This document shows, one piece after another, positions 1 through 13,319 of a stretch of 64,000 bases of DNA. Position 1 is the first letter of the stretch. Every line of letters begins with the position of its first letter. Position numbers and translations under genes: made by a program. The stretch comes from Lepeophtheirus salmonis. Lineage: Eukaryota > Arthropoda > Copepoda > Siphonostomatoida > Caligidae. Under the pieces are notes generated by a model. That model was not told the DNA's origin. It was given only the letters and a program-made list of their open reading frames with translations, and did not search any database. The stretch spans positions 33,853,705-33,917,704 of the forward strand of contig NC_052131.2 in assembly GCF_016086655.4 (NCBI RefSeq), in the 5' to 3' direction.

Positions 1-44
1 AATATTTTTTTAAAAAGAGATTTTATCCTAAACGAATCATCGAT

Positions 45-446
45 TTTAATAAAAACCAATAGCTTTTGGCGTCAATAACGGCCTCGACTCGACCTCAGAA
101 ACGGAAGCAGGTCTTAATGACAGTCTCCTTAGCAGAGTCTGGAATTCTTCTCGGATCCTGGACAAGAACAAGGATTTTGTGCTGCAGAGGATCTTTTAGT
201 GTGTCGCTCAACTGCACTCCAAACAAAGAAGTCCATGGTCCCGTAAGCTTGGGGTCCCAACACTGTGTCCAACAAAGTCAAAAAAATAATTTGACAACAT
301 TTGTCTTTTCTCTCAGATTCAAAATCACCTTCAGACTCTTCCAGTTCCTTCCTAATTCTCCAGACAAAGGATCTGTTAAGGCTTAAGAAATTCAACATTA
401 TCTCGTCCGGTGCGGATCGTAACGAGGACACTCTGTTTTTCCACAC
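45..446 (-). pseudogene. Tc1/mariner transposase relic, internally deleted
   Basis: The minus strand reads through an N-terminal mariner helix-turn-helix stretch (IMLNFLSLNRSFVWRIRKEL, then EESEGDFES). It then jumps almost directly to the C-terminal part of such transposases (MDFFVWSAVERHTKR). After a frame change near 200 it continues as KETVIKTCFRF, a stop, then GRVEAVIDA, the usual end of a mariner transposase. The whole catalytic centre is missing, so this is an internal deletion derivative that could not make transposase. The match rests on remembered mariner family patterns. I could not define the inverted terminal repeats, and the left end may lie outside the window. Confidence 0.7.
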
Positions 447-2520
447 TTTTAACTAGATACTAAAATAACAAACCTGCCCATGCACAGCAGTTCAGGCGCT
501 CAATTGTTAAACAAAGGCCACACGCCGTACTCCCCTTTTCTTTTTTAATAAAACGCGTTGAGTTTTTGCTTAACACGTTCGTTACTACATTGGTAATTCT
601 TATATACAGTTGTCATGCAGTTTTAAGATATTGAGAGCACACTCAAAATTGAAGCGTTGGCAGACAGAGAAATATCCTAAATGGACTTTATTTATATAGA
701 ATATAGTTAAATCCAGTTTCTTAAAATGGTGCCGGAGCACACTGGGGAGTCTCCTGACCGCGTCAGGGGTGTTACAAAAAACTACATATTAAGACATATA
801 ATTTTTTGGAAATCAATAAAAAAATAACATAAATACATTATTTTTACATTTTATGAAAGGCTAAAATTATAAATTCATTTTATATAAATAAATTTATAAA
901 ATTAAGCGTAAAAATATATATCAAGTGCCCCTTGTCAATAAGGTGTGATGTTAATAATAGCCCACCGGTGCATCATATTGTTTTATCATTTAACCGTGAA
1001 AAGGAAGAAGCAATAGCATCATGGATCATTTCTAAAAAGAAGAAAACCCCAATTTGAAAAGTGAAGCTGGGAACAGAGCTAAGAATAATAATATTTCTTT
1101 TTTTCGCTTCTGGCACCGGGAATTATGCAAATCACCCAAATATTTTTTTAAAACAACTGAAACAATTCGGATCTACAATTAGGACGCAAAATAAATTAAA
1201 AATTATTATTTTCAAATGCCTACAGCTTATTTTAATACATAAAAACCCTTCATTATTGTGTTTATCAAATTCCAAAAATATTTTGCGGATTTTTTTTTTT
1301 TAAAGTCAAATTATAATATCAAATATTTTTTTAAATACAAAACAAGTTTTACTAATAAAATGTCAATATACACTTTCAAAAAGACAAAGATTGTTGGCCC
1401 CAAAATAAATCTTAAAAAACAAATTTGGAACTTTATGATGGGACAGATTTTTATGTCCCATTTTAAGAAATTATGTAATCCAAATAATTACCCATATATA
1501 TGATTATTTTACCCTTTAATATGGGTCTTCAAATTGATTCCTTTGTGTCTTGTATCCCTCTTATAGGTCCTTGAGAAAACTATCAAACCTTTAAGGAACC
1601 CCTCCTAGAAGGTATCCCTTTTAACTAATATTATAGTAAAGTACTTTTGCATTCGTTCATTAAAATTTTAATTATCGAAAGTGCATGATAATAGTTTGGC
1701 ATTATTATCACTAATTAATACATAATTATAGTATATATTATTAAGATAAACATTGGGTAGTAATATCTATTACTTTAAGATGGTCAAGATATGTACATAT
1801 ATTGATGACTACGTCTCGGACTGTGATCTATGATGATATAATTAAGCAAACATTGTTCTAACTTTTACAAGATGTAGGAGGGACTTAAAACTTTGATACT
1901 GCTACGTCTTTACCTTGATTGTATTATCTATATGTCATGTACATTTTACAACTTATAATTTTTAGGTCACATAACGCCTTATCTAATTATAACATCGCCA
2001 TTTTAATTACCAGCTATTAACTGATGCTATCATTTCAATTTGATCTATTCAAATTAAACATCTATAATCTATTTCTAATTTCTAATACTAAAGAAATAAA
2101 TTTGTTAAGTAAAGCGAATAATATATAAGAGAAGAAAAGGAGCCTCCAATATTTCGAGATTTTCGGACAATACGCACTTTGGAGGATCATGAAAGTAGAA
2201 GAAAGGTCCCATTATGTGTAGTAATTTATGAGTTCCTCTCTTATAGAGTGGGGTTTGATGGCCTCGGAGTTGATTTATAGACTGAGGGATGAAGTCGGAG
2301 GAAATCACATCCTAGAAAAAGTCCTAGTGCCTTACATAACGACACGTGATCTCCTCCAGCCTCAGTCCTCAGTCCACAAAACGACTCTAAGTCCCTCTTC
2401 TCCTAATCCAATAATTTATTTTTCGCGTCGGTTCCCTTAGCAAAGTTATTTCTTTATTATTAAAAGGTTGCAATAATTGAATTTCAACTTTTGGCTTTCG
2501 CTGTTTACAATTAGAAAGAA
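447..2520. other. Intergenic, AT-rich, no gene seen
   Basis: Open frames here are short, AT-driven and without recognisable domains. No tRNA or other RNA gene was seen. Confidence 0.6.
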
Positions 2521-2539
2521 TAATTATGACATACGGGCA

Positions 2540-2745
2540 AACTTATACAGTGTAGACGAATTGAGGATCGACGTCAGAGTAAGTTCTTCTTCTTTTCCTT
2601 CTCCCCCACCCCCAACCCTCATCAGGGATGTTTATAGCTGATTTAATGAAACGTCATGACAATTAAGTTGCTCTCCTCTAAAACATTCCTTAAATTTGTC
2701 AGGGTTACCATGCTGAATTTAGGAATTTGTATTATTAATATATCC
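2540..2745 (+). repeat. Dispersed repeat, GAATTGAGGATCGACGT family, copy 1
   Basis: The core GAATTGAGGATCGACGT at 2558-2574 recurs near 9302 in the same orientation, and on the minus strand near 21,700 and 45,800. The text that follows here (AAACATTCCTTAAATTTGTC, then a GGGTTACCATG-like stretch) is echoed near 9,390 and 13,440, so the repeat is longer than its core. No coding potential is evident. It is probably a dead interspersed element of unknown class. Confidence 0.55.
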
Positions 2746-3017
2746 ATCTCTGAATATTCAATTATTGCATTATCCTACTTATAATAAGTTGTACTCACTT
2801 CAAAATAACTCATCTCATTTTTAAAAGGGTTCAACTTATACAATATATTTATACAAGATACTACTAATTTATACTAAATCGCAACACAATAACATATACA
2901 GGTCTGGTCAGTAAAACGTGGACTCCAGAGTTTAATATAACAAAAAAAAGTAACAAAACTTGTTAACAAGGCACCGCACAGCAAAATCCAGCGGGTTCAA
3001 ACTTGGTGAGGAAGAGA

Positions 3018-3356
3018 CCTACATCTTTTCGCCTTTTAACCTCTCGAACCTTCTGCCTATGACCTCTGTCAAAAGGTGTTGGGGGATCCTTGTATATGAG
3101 GGCAATCCCAAGTCCCCTTCAATTATCTCTTCAGGGTCCTACGAGCCACGGATAAGTCATTGGTGAGTTGATTCATCGATTTGGTGGGCCCCTCCTTGAT
3201 CTTCTTTGTCAAGCTGGACAGGAACTCTGGAGCCTTCTTTAAATTGTCCCCTTCACTTCCTGCTTTTCTAAAGAGGTCTTCGTTATCATTCTTCATCTTG
3301 TCCATCTTGAAAACTAGGACCTTGGAGCACTTCACAATGTCTAAAATCCTTGTCAC
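3018..3356 (-). pseudogene. Tc1/mariner transposase N-terminal relic
   Basis: On the minus strand, residues FRKAGSEGDNLKKAPEFLSS and TKKIKEGPTKSMNQLTNDLS, ending ARRTLKR, resemble the second DNA-binding helix-turn-helix of mariner transposases. After a frameshift near 3,126 the neighbouring frame continues EGDLGLPSYTRIPQHLLTEV and RRFERLKG, which fits the segment that normally follows. It stops before the catalytic domain. A broken fragment with no function expected. Confidence 0.65.
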
Positions 3357-3369
3357 ATCAACACATCAG

Positions 3370-6300
3370 TAGCTAGTAAATCTAGATACGCTACCTTATG
3401 GATTTGTGCGCACTCATGATGACGAGATGAGGAAATCTTTATTATAGTTTGACTATGCAAAAAAAGATGGGGAAGAAGAATGTCAAAAAATAATCACTAA
3501 ACCTTCCTATGTTAATAAGAAAATTAACATTAATTAACAATCCACGTCTTGATGCAGAACTCTGTACATGAAGCATGAGATTTCATATTGTGTGGTGGTC
3601 AAGCATGGAGGACGATTTTTAAAGCAGGGAGAGAGCAAAAGTTGTTCCAACATTAAGGTAAGTCCCTATACACATCAAAAACACCTCTTTTTATCAGTAG
3701 AGATTTATCTCCATAAGTGGAGGGGAGAATTATGAGTGAGTTCGTGAGAGAAGAGGCCTAATTATAGAGTTATATAAACTCAGTCATATCATTAACTTAA
3801 CTACTCCCATTATCTTCCTCTTCTTTGAACCGTTAGAAGATTTGTAGGAATGACGTATTGAAGAAGATAAGAGTCAAGATCTATTTATTTATATCTTCAT
3901 AATATCCAACTACAGACATGCATACTATAATATAGATATGTATGTTCTCAATTAATTTTAGTTCGATCCATTGTTGTTGAATGTATTGTATAGAGAACTC
4001 CTGGCAGAGTTTTGCCAATCCATTAGTATTGTTTTTTTATTTGAAAATCAACAAATATATAAGGCAGGAAGTTTAACAATATTAGGAATCCTATCTTATT
4101 TCGACATTATGGGCAACATACTGAATGTACTGAATCCTTCCAGTTTGTTTCTTTTAAAGACATTAATAAACTTTATACTACAATGATATGACCATTACAT
4201 CTGAAACTAGAATTAGCACTCGGTAGAGTGGTGGTCATTTTTCGTAAATGAAATATTATTTCTTCTTTATGTTAAAGTCAAACATGTGTGATGTTGAATT
4301 TTATATCTACTCTTCATATCTTACTTGATTCAATATTCACACTATTGTTATAGAACCTATTACTACCACGATAGATCTTTATAAAGTTGTATTAAAAAAT
4401 TGTACCAAATGTTTGTAGACGCCCGATATTTACAGCCCAAGAAGAATTAGTTAGAGTTTAAAAAATCAACTATCAGAACAATAATATGAATCAAAAGTAG
4501 AAAGATCAACAGTCGAACAAAATATATAGTTAATTCATTACATAAAATTGCATAGTGCATGTTCCCCAATGTGAAAATACACCTTTAATGGAACGTCGAA
4601 ACTTATTCTTTGTTGCTTGTGCTTTTTTTAAGGAAAGTTTGGTAGATACAATTAATTATACATAGTATATTCACTAATATCATGAATTACACAAAAGAAG
4701 GAGAGGAACAAGAGAAAATATTTTTCTACTTGTTATATCTACATTAGTTATCATAACATTACCTTATCAATATACTTATTTCGTTGAATATACTATAAAT
4801 AGATAAGTTAATATATTATTTTTAAAAGCTGTTTCACTTTTTAGATTTATTATTTTTTAGATCTTACGATCTATTGAATGTTAAAACAGATTAACCAGGC
4901 TATGACAAAGCGAAGTATATATTATGTTCACATAAGTTCCCATCGAATCTCAAGGAGAGATAAATAGACACAGGCCATCAAAAAAGTTAGAACATATTAT
5001 ACTTATCCTTCAAACACCAAGAAACCTTCTACTATGAATTTCTTAAAAGTGATAAAAGAGGGGGATGTCCTAACTTTACCGTCAGAAATGTTACATATAG
5101 TTGTTTTATTTGTAAGCAATTTCTATGAAGACATTACCCTCCGAACAATAATTATGAATTCATAAAAGCAATCAGTCTTTATTTGCTCCTCCCACTACTA
5201 AACAAATGAAGATGACAAACTTAATGAATACACATAATTGTTAAAAAAGAATGCAAATTTCGTCATAGTTTCTGAAACTTTTTTGTGTTCAGTTCAGGTT
5301 TAGTGGCTCTATTGGTACTGGTCTCGGTTCTTTCATTTCAATAGTCTCAATTCCGGATTATCTCCGTTCTTTTTTATACAGGCTCAGTCGGAAAAGGCAC
5401 TTAAACAAGGGGTGTTGCTAAAAAATTTGGACCCAGGAAATTGTATTAGGTACAAACAGGGACGTGGTTACCTTATATGTAGAGTATCCCAAGTTCTAGT
5501 AGGAGCCCCGAAATCTAAGGTTTCTTAAGACAATGGCTTTCAAAGAGGGAGTCGTGAGGGGAAACTAGGGGGCGCAGGAAGATAGAGAATTAAGGATTAC
5601 TTTCAGTGTACATATACATAGTACATATTTTTGGTATAAAGGGCACCTCAGATAAAATGTATTAGTTATCACGAAACCGATAAGGGCACAAAGGGTAACT
5701 CATCAAAACTTATGATTATCCTTTTCTCTTTTTCGATCCAAAACAAAACGTATTTATTTTATTCGGAGTCAAAAAGTTTCTTGTCTAGATAAAAAAGAAG
5801 TCTTACTTAATCTGAGGCGGTTAAAGAAGGTGCTGTATCTCATAGGAGTCATGTTATTGCTTATTAGAGATGGGATAAAACAATTTTTCAATAATTATGT
5901 AAAAACTATGAATTTTTGGAGTGACGAGTTTGTTAGCTTGGAAAAGGTGTTAGGGTGGTTAACAAGTCACCCCAAGAATGACCAAGTTACAATATTTTCT
6001 AATTATATACCGAAATTATATCGTTTCCAAAACTTGGACCTATTTTTTGTCTCTATATAGAACGATTTTTTTTTTTTTTGGGGGGAGAGAGGAGTTACAA
6101 CTATAAAGATGAGAACCTTCAACATTTTAATTTGTATATTTTTATTATACTTTTTTTAATACATACTAAAAGTTAGTGCGAATTTTGTTTTTTTTCGACA
6201 GTGATTTTAACAACACGACGATCTATCAATAAATCTATAAATTCTTATTTTTGTTTACGCTTTGCACATCCCTACTACTAAGTAATAAGTAGTTTATTGA

Positions 6301-9040
6301 CATAGGAAAGAATAGTATCATCCCCTTGCGGATATTGATGTGTTTTTTTTTAGTTTCCTCATTCCCGAGCATTAAATAACCCTGCCCTAGTTTTTAAGAA
6401 TGGGGCACTGATTTTGGGCAATATTTCTGTTTCTTCAAAGGTTACGTAATACAAAAATGAAAAGGACATGTAAATCCGTCTATAGATTAAAAATATGCAT
6501 CTAGACCAACTGAGGCTCCAAAGTACATCGATTAGGGCTCTGCAAGCTTATCAAGGTCATCAAGTAATGTTAAAAAAATCTATATGTAGTTTCCAAAAAA
6601 AGCCATAAAAAAGTCCCGATTATATTCTAAAAAAGGTCTTAAAAAGGGAAAATTATAACAACCCTATACCCAAATATCCAGCCAAAATTAGTTGCTACCG
6701 AAGAAAATGTGTCTAGGGGGCTCTGCATTGATGAAAAAATCACTCTTTTAAAGTATTTTTAAATTGTTGTAATGCACTTTTTCTATTAAGTACTGAGAGT
6801 TGAAAGTCAAGTCGTATGCCTATGATAATGTTGATGCACAGGCTATGTCAATAGCTACATACTAGATTATGTATACACAATATATATACATTTGTATATT
6901 AAACATTCCAGACTTCTTCTTTTTTTATCAAGAACGTCACGAATTTGAAATTAAAAGCAAATCTTTTATTTTTAATAATAATGGTTAATGAAAACACACA
7001 AATTACATTCGTCAGAGGAGTACATAGATATTTATATACAAACTCAGGTAGTATTTAAACATTAGACTGTCCCAGTTTTGAGTTTATAACAACTCACCCC
7101 CCTCCTTCACCCCCACTGATACAAAAACCTTTTCTGCCGCAAACAATGTAAAGAAATTGCAAAAGTTTCAGGCCTATTATACCATTTTTGGCGTGTTATA
7201 ATTCATTTTAGTTTGAAAAAATGAGGGTTTTTTTGACAAAATTAGCCATTTTTGCCCTCTTGAATTACCGTGCTAAATATAATAGTTTGAAGCAAAAATT
7301 GTACTTTTTGGTATATCAGCTATATAATGATATGCCGTTTCCCTATTACATATATCAATGATAGTTTCCCTCTCATTTTTTTGTTTTTTTGGTTTAACAC
7401 TTCAAGTAATACCCTTAAATTTTGCTATATCATCTTAATTAAACAATTAAAAATTTCACTTTATTTCAAAGTATTTATAATACAATTAAGGCATTTCATT
7501 ACGTGACCATAATATATAATCTGAATATTCTGCGAGTTGATACAATTTGGCAGAATAGGGTAAAACATCTGTTTTTTGGCAATAAATCTGCCAATTGTCA
7601 TGAAAAGCAACATTCATTAAATTTAAATTCCATCTAGCTAGTAAAAAATAATGTATGTTATAAAATATATCATATTCATATACATTTTTGGATCTAAGAA
7701 ATTAGAATGTAGTCAAATTAATGAAATCATGCATGTTTATTGTATTCATATTTTTGATCAAAGAAATAATAATGCAGTCATATCGATAAAATCTCGGAGG
7801 CGTTTTGCATGTAGCATCGAGTGTATTTCTATGGAAACTAAAGTACTTTTTGTCTCGCCAGCCAGACATAATATTTTATTATTTTTTTTTCTGAGGCCAA
7901 TTACGAGTTTTCTTTCATTCTTGGGGAGAGAACTTCATGTATTGAGTAACTACATGTTATTGTGTTCATGAAAGCCGGTGAGTAATACTGAGGATTACTT
8001 AAATAGCTACATTATATATGTTTAGCCAAAGTTTGTCTTTTCAACAACGCCTAATAACTCCAGGCAATGCTAGGTACTACTACCAGTGTTTAATGAAACA
8101 CAAAAACACAAACTATTGATCACACCTTTATCCTATTATTATACTATTAAAAAACAAGGAGCACAGTATTTTTTTCTACTAAACCAAATACTAAAAATAT
8201 AAAAAATACAATTTGTGCATCATATATAGGACATTACAATATGCCTAAAAATTGGCAATTTCAACACCAAAATCTTTTTTTTTCAAATCAAAATGTCCTG
8301 TTTCACGCCAAAAATGAGCTGAAAGGCCTCAAATTTTCCCAGAGTCAGTTTTTTTATATTCTCCTGCAGGAAAAGTTTTTGTGCAGGTAGAAAAAAATGT
8401 TAATCCGAAAACGGTACAGTCTAAGAAACATGGATATGTAGACATGCATTGCCTGAATATGGTGATAAATATCATACTGACGTCATAAATGAGGAGTCTT
8501 AAATACTCAGGATATACATACAATATACACTACAAGTACACACTCATGTTTCAATGTGTATGGAATGAAAAACGTTCCTAAATAGTACTCTGATCGTTTG
8601 TTCTGATAGTAATATGTAGTAATTATTATAAAAATTTGTTAATGCGTTCAATGCTCACTAATTTTAAAGTTAGGATAATGTATACAAACATAAATATGGT
8701 TATTAAAACATAACAAAGATTCCAATGGCAGGTTAGAGTAGGCCCATTAAGTGACGTATTTACGATTGGAACATAATTAGCATACGAATTTCTATTGCCC
8801 ATAATCTATATATTATGATGGTATCCGTGTTACACAGATATTCAGGAATGACTATTCTTGAAGCAGCTATTAATTTTTTAAAGGAAACGATCCTTTAATT
8901 AACATGATAGAATCTGTTCAAAATGCCAAAAGATAGGGATGAAAATCTGGTATATGTTGTTTTTTTTGGGTTTTTTTTTCCTAAGCTGTTATTATTATTT
9001 AATTTCTGAAGAGTGAACTTCCTTTTCTACACCATACATC
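3370..9040. other. Intergenic, AT-rich, no gene seen
   Basis: About 5.7 kb without a supportable gene. The longest frames, near 5,830-6,060 and 7,651-7,971, have lysine/isoleucine/phenylalanine-rich composition typical of AT-rich noise, and no domain or splice pattern that would extend them. Homopolymer T runs are common. Confidence 0.6.
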
Positions 9041-9049
9041 ATATCATTT

Positions 9050-9185
9050 GGTTCAAAAACACTTTACCAAAAAATATCATTTTGGCGAACGTTCACGTTG
9101 CCAAACGACAAAATGTGCACAATGTCTTTCGGCAAAGTGTTTTTCAGCAATAAGGTTTTCGGCAATGTGTACGTGGACGATATCA
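9050..9185. repeat. Short inverted repeat with TTTGCCGAAA motifs
   Basis: The left part (AAAAACACTTTACCAAAAAA, then CATTTTGGCGAACG) and the reverse complement of the right part (AAAAACACTTTGCCGAAAGA) match well, so this is an imperfect foldback of about 130 bp. The same TTTGCCGAA vocabulary occurs at both ends of the 57,700-58,410 element, suggesting a common family. Confidence 0.45.
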
Positions 9186-9259
9186 TTGAAATATACACAA
9201 TCTGATTGAATATTTGCGTGTGCATGTAAAAAGAAGAAGAGTAACCCTGAGGATTTGGT

Positions 9260-9440
9260 GTAGAGTTATAATTATTGTAAGCCCTTGTTGGACTCAGAGT
9301 AGAATTGAGGATCGACGTTGGAGTAATTATTGCTTGTATCCTTGTTTATTTCCTTCTCTCCCTCGTCAACCTCCCAACCATTCTTCAAATTGTCAGAGTG
9401 ACCATGTTAATTTTCGGTCTCTTTTTTTTTAACATAGCAT
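9260..9440 (+). repeat. Dispersed repeat, GAATTGAGGATCGACGT family, copy 2
   Basis: GAATTGAGGATCGACGT lies at 9302-9318, preceded by GGACTCAGAGTA and followed by GGAGTAATT. The copy on the opposite strand near 45,785-45,823 has the same flanking words, so these two copies align over at least 39 bases with few changes. Confidence 0.55.
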
Positions 9441-10739
9441 TATTTTGATCAATGATTATAATCGTATTAGTATATTATGTAGGTATCCGTATCATATGAA
9501 GTATTGGTCCGAATCCGTTTAGAAAGTTCATTGGAACCAAACTGAAAAAACTCGGTGTTATCAGACCAAGTCCCAACAATAAATAATGATTAATAAGTTC
9601 ACTGTATTTGGATTGATATTTGCGAGAGGATTCCGTGTGGTCTGCATAATGGATCATAATCATGAGAGAAACGATTCTCATCAAATGTTTTCAAATTCCA
9701 TTCAAATATAGATGAAATATCAAAGATAATTGAGCTACCAAACAACAATGGTTCGGAAAATACATTGCTAGTATCTATCTAAATATCACTCAAGTCATTA
9801 AATTCAAATCATGTACCTATGTTGGTGCACTTATTATGTAAGATGAATATAAAGATATTGGCGGCTAATATTGACAAACTAAGCAAAACAAAAATGGTAA
9901 AAGATCTTCAAATATGTACAAATTTTTGAAAACAGTACTTGCAGCTTCATGAGGGTTAATACAAATAGGGACATCGACGACGTCACCACCGTCCTAGACA
10001 AAATTGTCAATTATAAAAATAAACAAGAATGGAAAACTGAAAAGCTAACCCTTTCCCATCACAAATAAAAATCCCGTGAACTAGAGACGATACTTGCAGC
10101 TCGATACCGTCATACAAATATTTGACCGCCAATAACATATCTCTTTTCTTTTTTTAAATTTTATGATAGTAAATTATAAAAACTTTATATTTAGTTAAAC
10201 AAGAACTTTTGCTACCTGTTGATGAGTTCGTTCATATTATGCCTATATATTCATATAAATGTATAATTTTGCATAGAGGGAGTGTGCTGTAAGTATTTGA
10301 TTTGATACAGCTAGACTTAAAACTGTTGGTTATTATACAAATTTGCGACTAAAAAGGATGCTGAATTGAATGAATTAGGTTTCGACTATTTAAATTTTAC
10401 AATATTGAAGGGATTAAAAATCAAGTAATCACCCAAGGAAGATCAAATTTTACAAGAATCTTGTCTGGCATATGATGAATAAAATTTTTTTTTTTTTGTC
10501 CTAACCATACAAAATAAAACAAAGCTAAAACTGTAAAAAGTGGATTTAAAAAAATAATTTATCCCATTTCACTGTTTTTAGTTCTAAAAAAGTCCCCGAT
10601 TTCATATAGAGGGGATTTTTGTTGTTGCACAAAATCGTGATAAGTAAGGGCCCTTCGTAATTGCCACTCCCTCCCCAAGAACCACGTGCCTTTCATCAAA
10701 TTCATATTTCTAATGGGCCGTAGAAATTTTTGATTTCTA
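9441..10739. other. Intergenic, no gene seen
   Basis: Only short frames without recognisable domains. Nothing supportable beyond AT-rich spacer. Confidence 0.55.
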
Positions 10740-11482
10740 TATGTATTTTTTTTTTCGTCATTTGAATAAGTTATGCAGGAGAGCAAAAAATTTAAGATTT
10801 GAGTTTTTTTTCCAAAAAATTTAATTTTTTTTGAATAGCTATGGATTTTTGAAATTTTTTTCTAAAACTTTTAATTTTGTGAGTAACTATGGATTTTTAA
10901 AAAAATAATATAAAATTTAATATTTGAAATGTTTTTCCAAAAATTTTTATTTTTTGGAAATAACTATGGATTTTTGGAATATTTTTGTGAATAGTTGTAG
11001 ATTTTTTAACTTTTTTCCAAAGCATTTAATATTTGAAATTTTTTTTCAAAAAATTCCAACTTACTCTAAATAGTTATAGATTTTTGAAACATCTATATTT
11101 ATATTTAAAAGCTTTTTATTTTTGAAATTTTAAAAATTGAAATTTGATTTTTGAAATTTTAATACTTGAAATTTGATTTTTGAAATTTTAATGCTTTAAA
11201 TTTGATTTTTGAAATTTTAATACTTTAAATTTGATTTTTGAAATTTTAATACTTTAAATTTGATTTTTGAAATTTTTTTCCAAAAAATTTAAATTTCTCT
11301 GAATAGCTTTAGATTTTTCAATTTTTTTTCCAAAAAAAATAATTTTCTGTCAATAGAAATTGATTTTTTGATTTTTTTTTTTTTTTCAAAAAAGCTCCAA
11401 AAACCAAGTCCACCTCCCTTGGGAGGGAAGTCCCCTTCCCTCCCCCCCAAAAAAAGATATATATAACCTGCAGATGCCCCTG
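10740..11482 (+). mobile_element. CAGGGGCGTCC-family element, 5' end unclear
   Basis: The 3' terminus CCTGCAGATGCCCCTG ends at 11,482 and fits the family end CCTGCGGACGCCCCTG. The interior carries the family hallmark of repeated words such as GAATAGCTATGGATTTTTGA. Around 10,770-10,790 the sequence TTATGCAG followed by GAGCAAAAAATTTAA matches the interior of the copy at 33,524. No CAGGGG start was found, so the left end is truncated or decayed. It contains a 29-bp tandem array. Confidence 0.6.
11130..11280 (+). repeat. 29-bp tandem array inside the element
   Basis: About four to five units of a 29-bp motif (GAAATTTTAATACTTTAAAT followed by TTGATTTTT) run head to tail with few changes. There are no spacers between units. 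Confidence 0.75.
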
Positions 11483-12114
11483 CCATTTAGGCATACTATT
11501 CAGATCGATATTGTTTTAAGTTTTACCTCCTTCCCACTCAAATGCCCCCTAATTTTATAGCAAGCATCAAACACCTTCCCCCAAGACCCAAAACAAATTA
11601 CCTGCTAGTGGATGTGAATTACTCTTTTTCAAATACTCATACCCATTTCGGATCCGGAACCGGTACAAAATATTACAATGTCTTTGAATTGGCATCTATG
11701 TTGTACTAATCCAAGATCGTATTATCATTGGATGGGCTTGCCTATGTATTGTGTTTGAATAATGCAAATTTTATGCATAAGATCAAGACATCAAACGCAC
11801 TATGGAGTATGTATCTCTCATTTTACCTTTATTCTAAAAATGGGTTAATTAAGGAATGGCCCATTATTATCATTCTATTCATCTACCCTCATTGTGTTAA
11901 TTAGTATTTTAAACTAATTATAAGAAGGAAACTGAAATGAAATGTTGAAAGATTTGAACAGAACATTTATCAAAGGAAAGAAAGATGTTTTGCATTAATA
12001 AAGTATAATCCGTTGAGTAGATTGTACATATTATAAACAATAAATGACTTTAATTTGGAAGTCTGCAGTTATCCAATAATTCTAAGTCCGTAACTAAGCC
12101 AATATTGTTTTCTA
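11483..12114. other. Intergenic, no gene seen
   Basis: Spacer between two repeat blocks, with no open frame of interest. Confidence 0.5.
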
Positions 12115-12700
12115 GTTACAAAAACGACGTTTTTTGTCAATTATTTATTTTTTTTATCACAATTTTAAAATTTAAAATATTCATTGTGGGCAAATGTTAT
12201 TCCTACAAAAAAAAATATTATGTCAATTTCTTTTCTTTTCTAAAATAGTTTATTGTCAAATTTTGCAACAAAAAATGGATGTTTGTTATTTTTTTTCTTT
12301 TCTAAAAAAGGTCATTATCAAATTTTGCTAAAAAAATGATTGTTTGTTAAATTTTGCTCAAAATTGGTTTTCAAAATTTGCACAAAAAATGTTACTTTTT
12401 GTTTTTTCTAAAAAAAAAGTTAATTTGCAAAAAAGCTTATTTGTCAAATTTTATAATTAAGGTTACTTGTTTAATTTTATAATTAAGTTTATTTGTCAAA
12501 CTATGTCTATTATAAATAAGTTTATTTGTTAAATTTTGTGTTTTTTTTTTCAAAAGTTTTTGTCAAATTTTTCAAAAAAGGTTATTTGTCATTTTTTTTT
12601 ACTAAGAAAGTTAATTGTCAAATTTTGAAAAATAAGTAGGCATATTTTGCAAAAGAAGTTGTTTGTCAAATTTTTCAAAAATAAATAAATATCATAAACG
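12115..12700. repeat. Degenerate TTTGTCAAATTTTG repeat tract
   Basis: Nearly 600 bases are built from variants of TTTGTCAAATTTTGCAAAAA mixed with poly-A and poly-T runs. Shorter stretches of the same vocabulary occur near 45,170-45,260 and 49,160-49,260, where they follow CTTGACTAAAATCTTGTAAC or a close variant. This is degenerate low-complexity DNA, probably from an old element or expanded satellite. Confidence 0.6.
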
Positions 12701-13319
12701 AACTCCGAATATGTCGAGTACTGGGCCTATGGAGGTCTGCGTTCTACTGTATATACATGTACACATAATAACTTTTGAGGCTCACAAACACCACCTATAG
12801 TTTACAAATTAGTTTAAAAGATCATTGCTTAGGCAATAAACAGAGTTGAATAATTTAGATTATATTCCTTTTTTTCTATTTTTTTAAATCGTTCTTAATT
12901 TGACAAGTCAATCATTCTGGATAGCCCTTATAATCATGTTGTTCATGCCGAACTCAGATATTGACGTCCCTCGATATTTATCTCAATTAGTTGAACACGG
13001 AATAAGTAACTTTTGTAAAGGATTCAAAGGAACCCATCTTCCTACATAGCTGAAAATATTTACAAAAGAGGAGTAAGATTTTGCTTTCTCGTACATTGAT
13101 TTTGGAAAATGTACATTGTATATACATGACCCTTGAATGTTGTTGTTACAAACAAATCATATTACCATTTCGAATATTTATTTAATTAAGTTTTAAAACA
13201 ATGGAGGAAAGGACGAAGTAGTGATGGGATTATTTAAAAAAAAATCCCGATTCTGATGCAATTATAGTAAAAATTACCAATGCCAATTCCGATTCCTTAA
13301 TATTTTAAATAATACTTAA

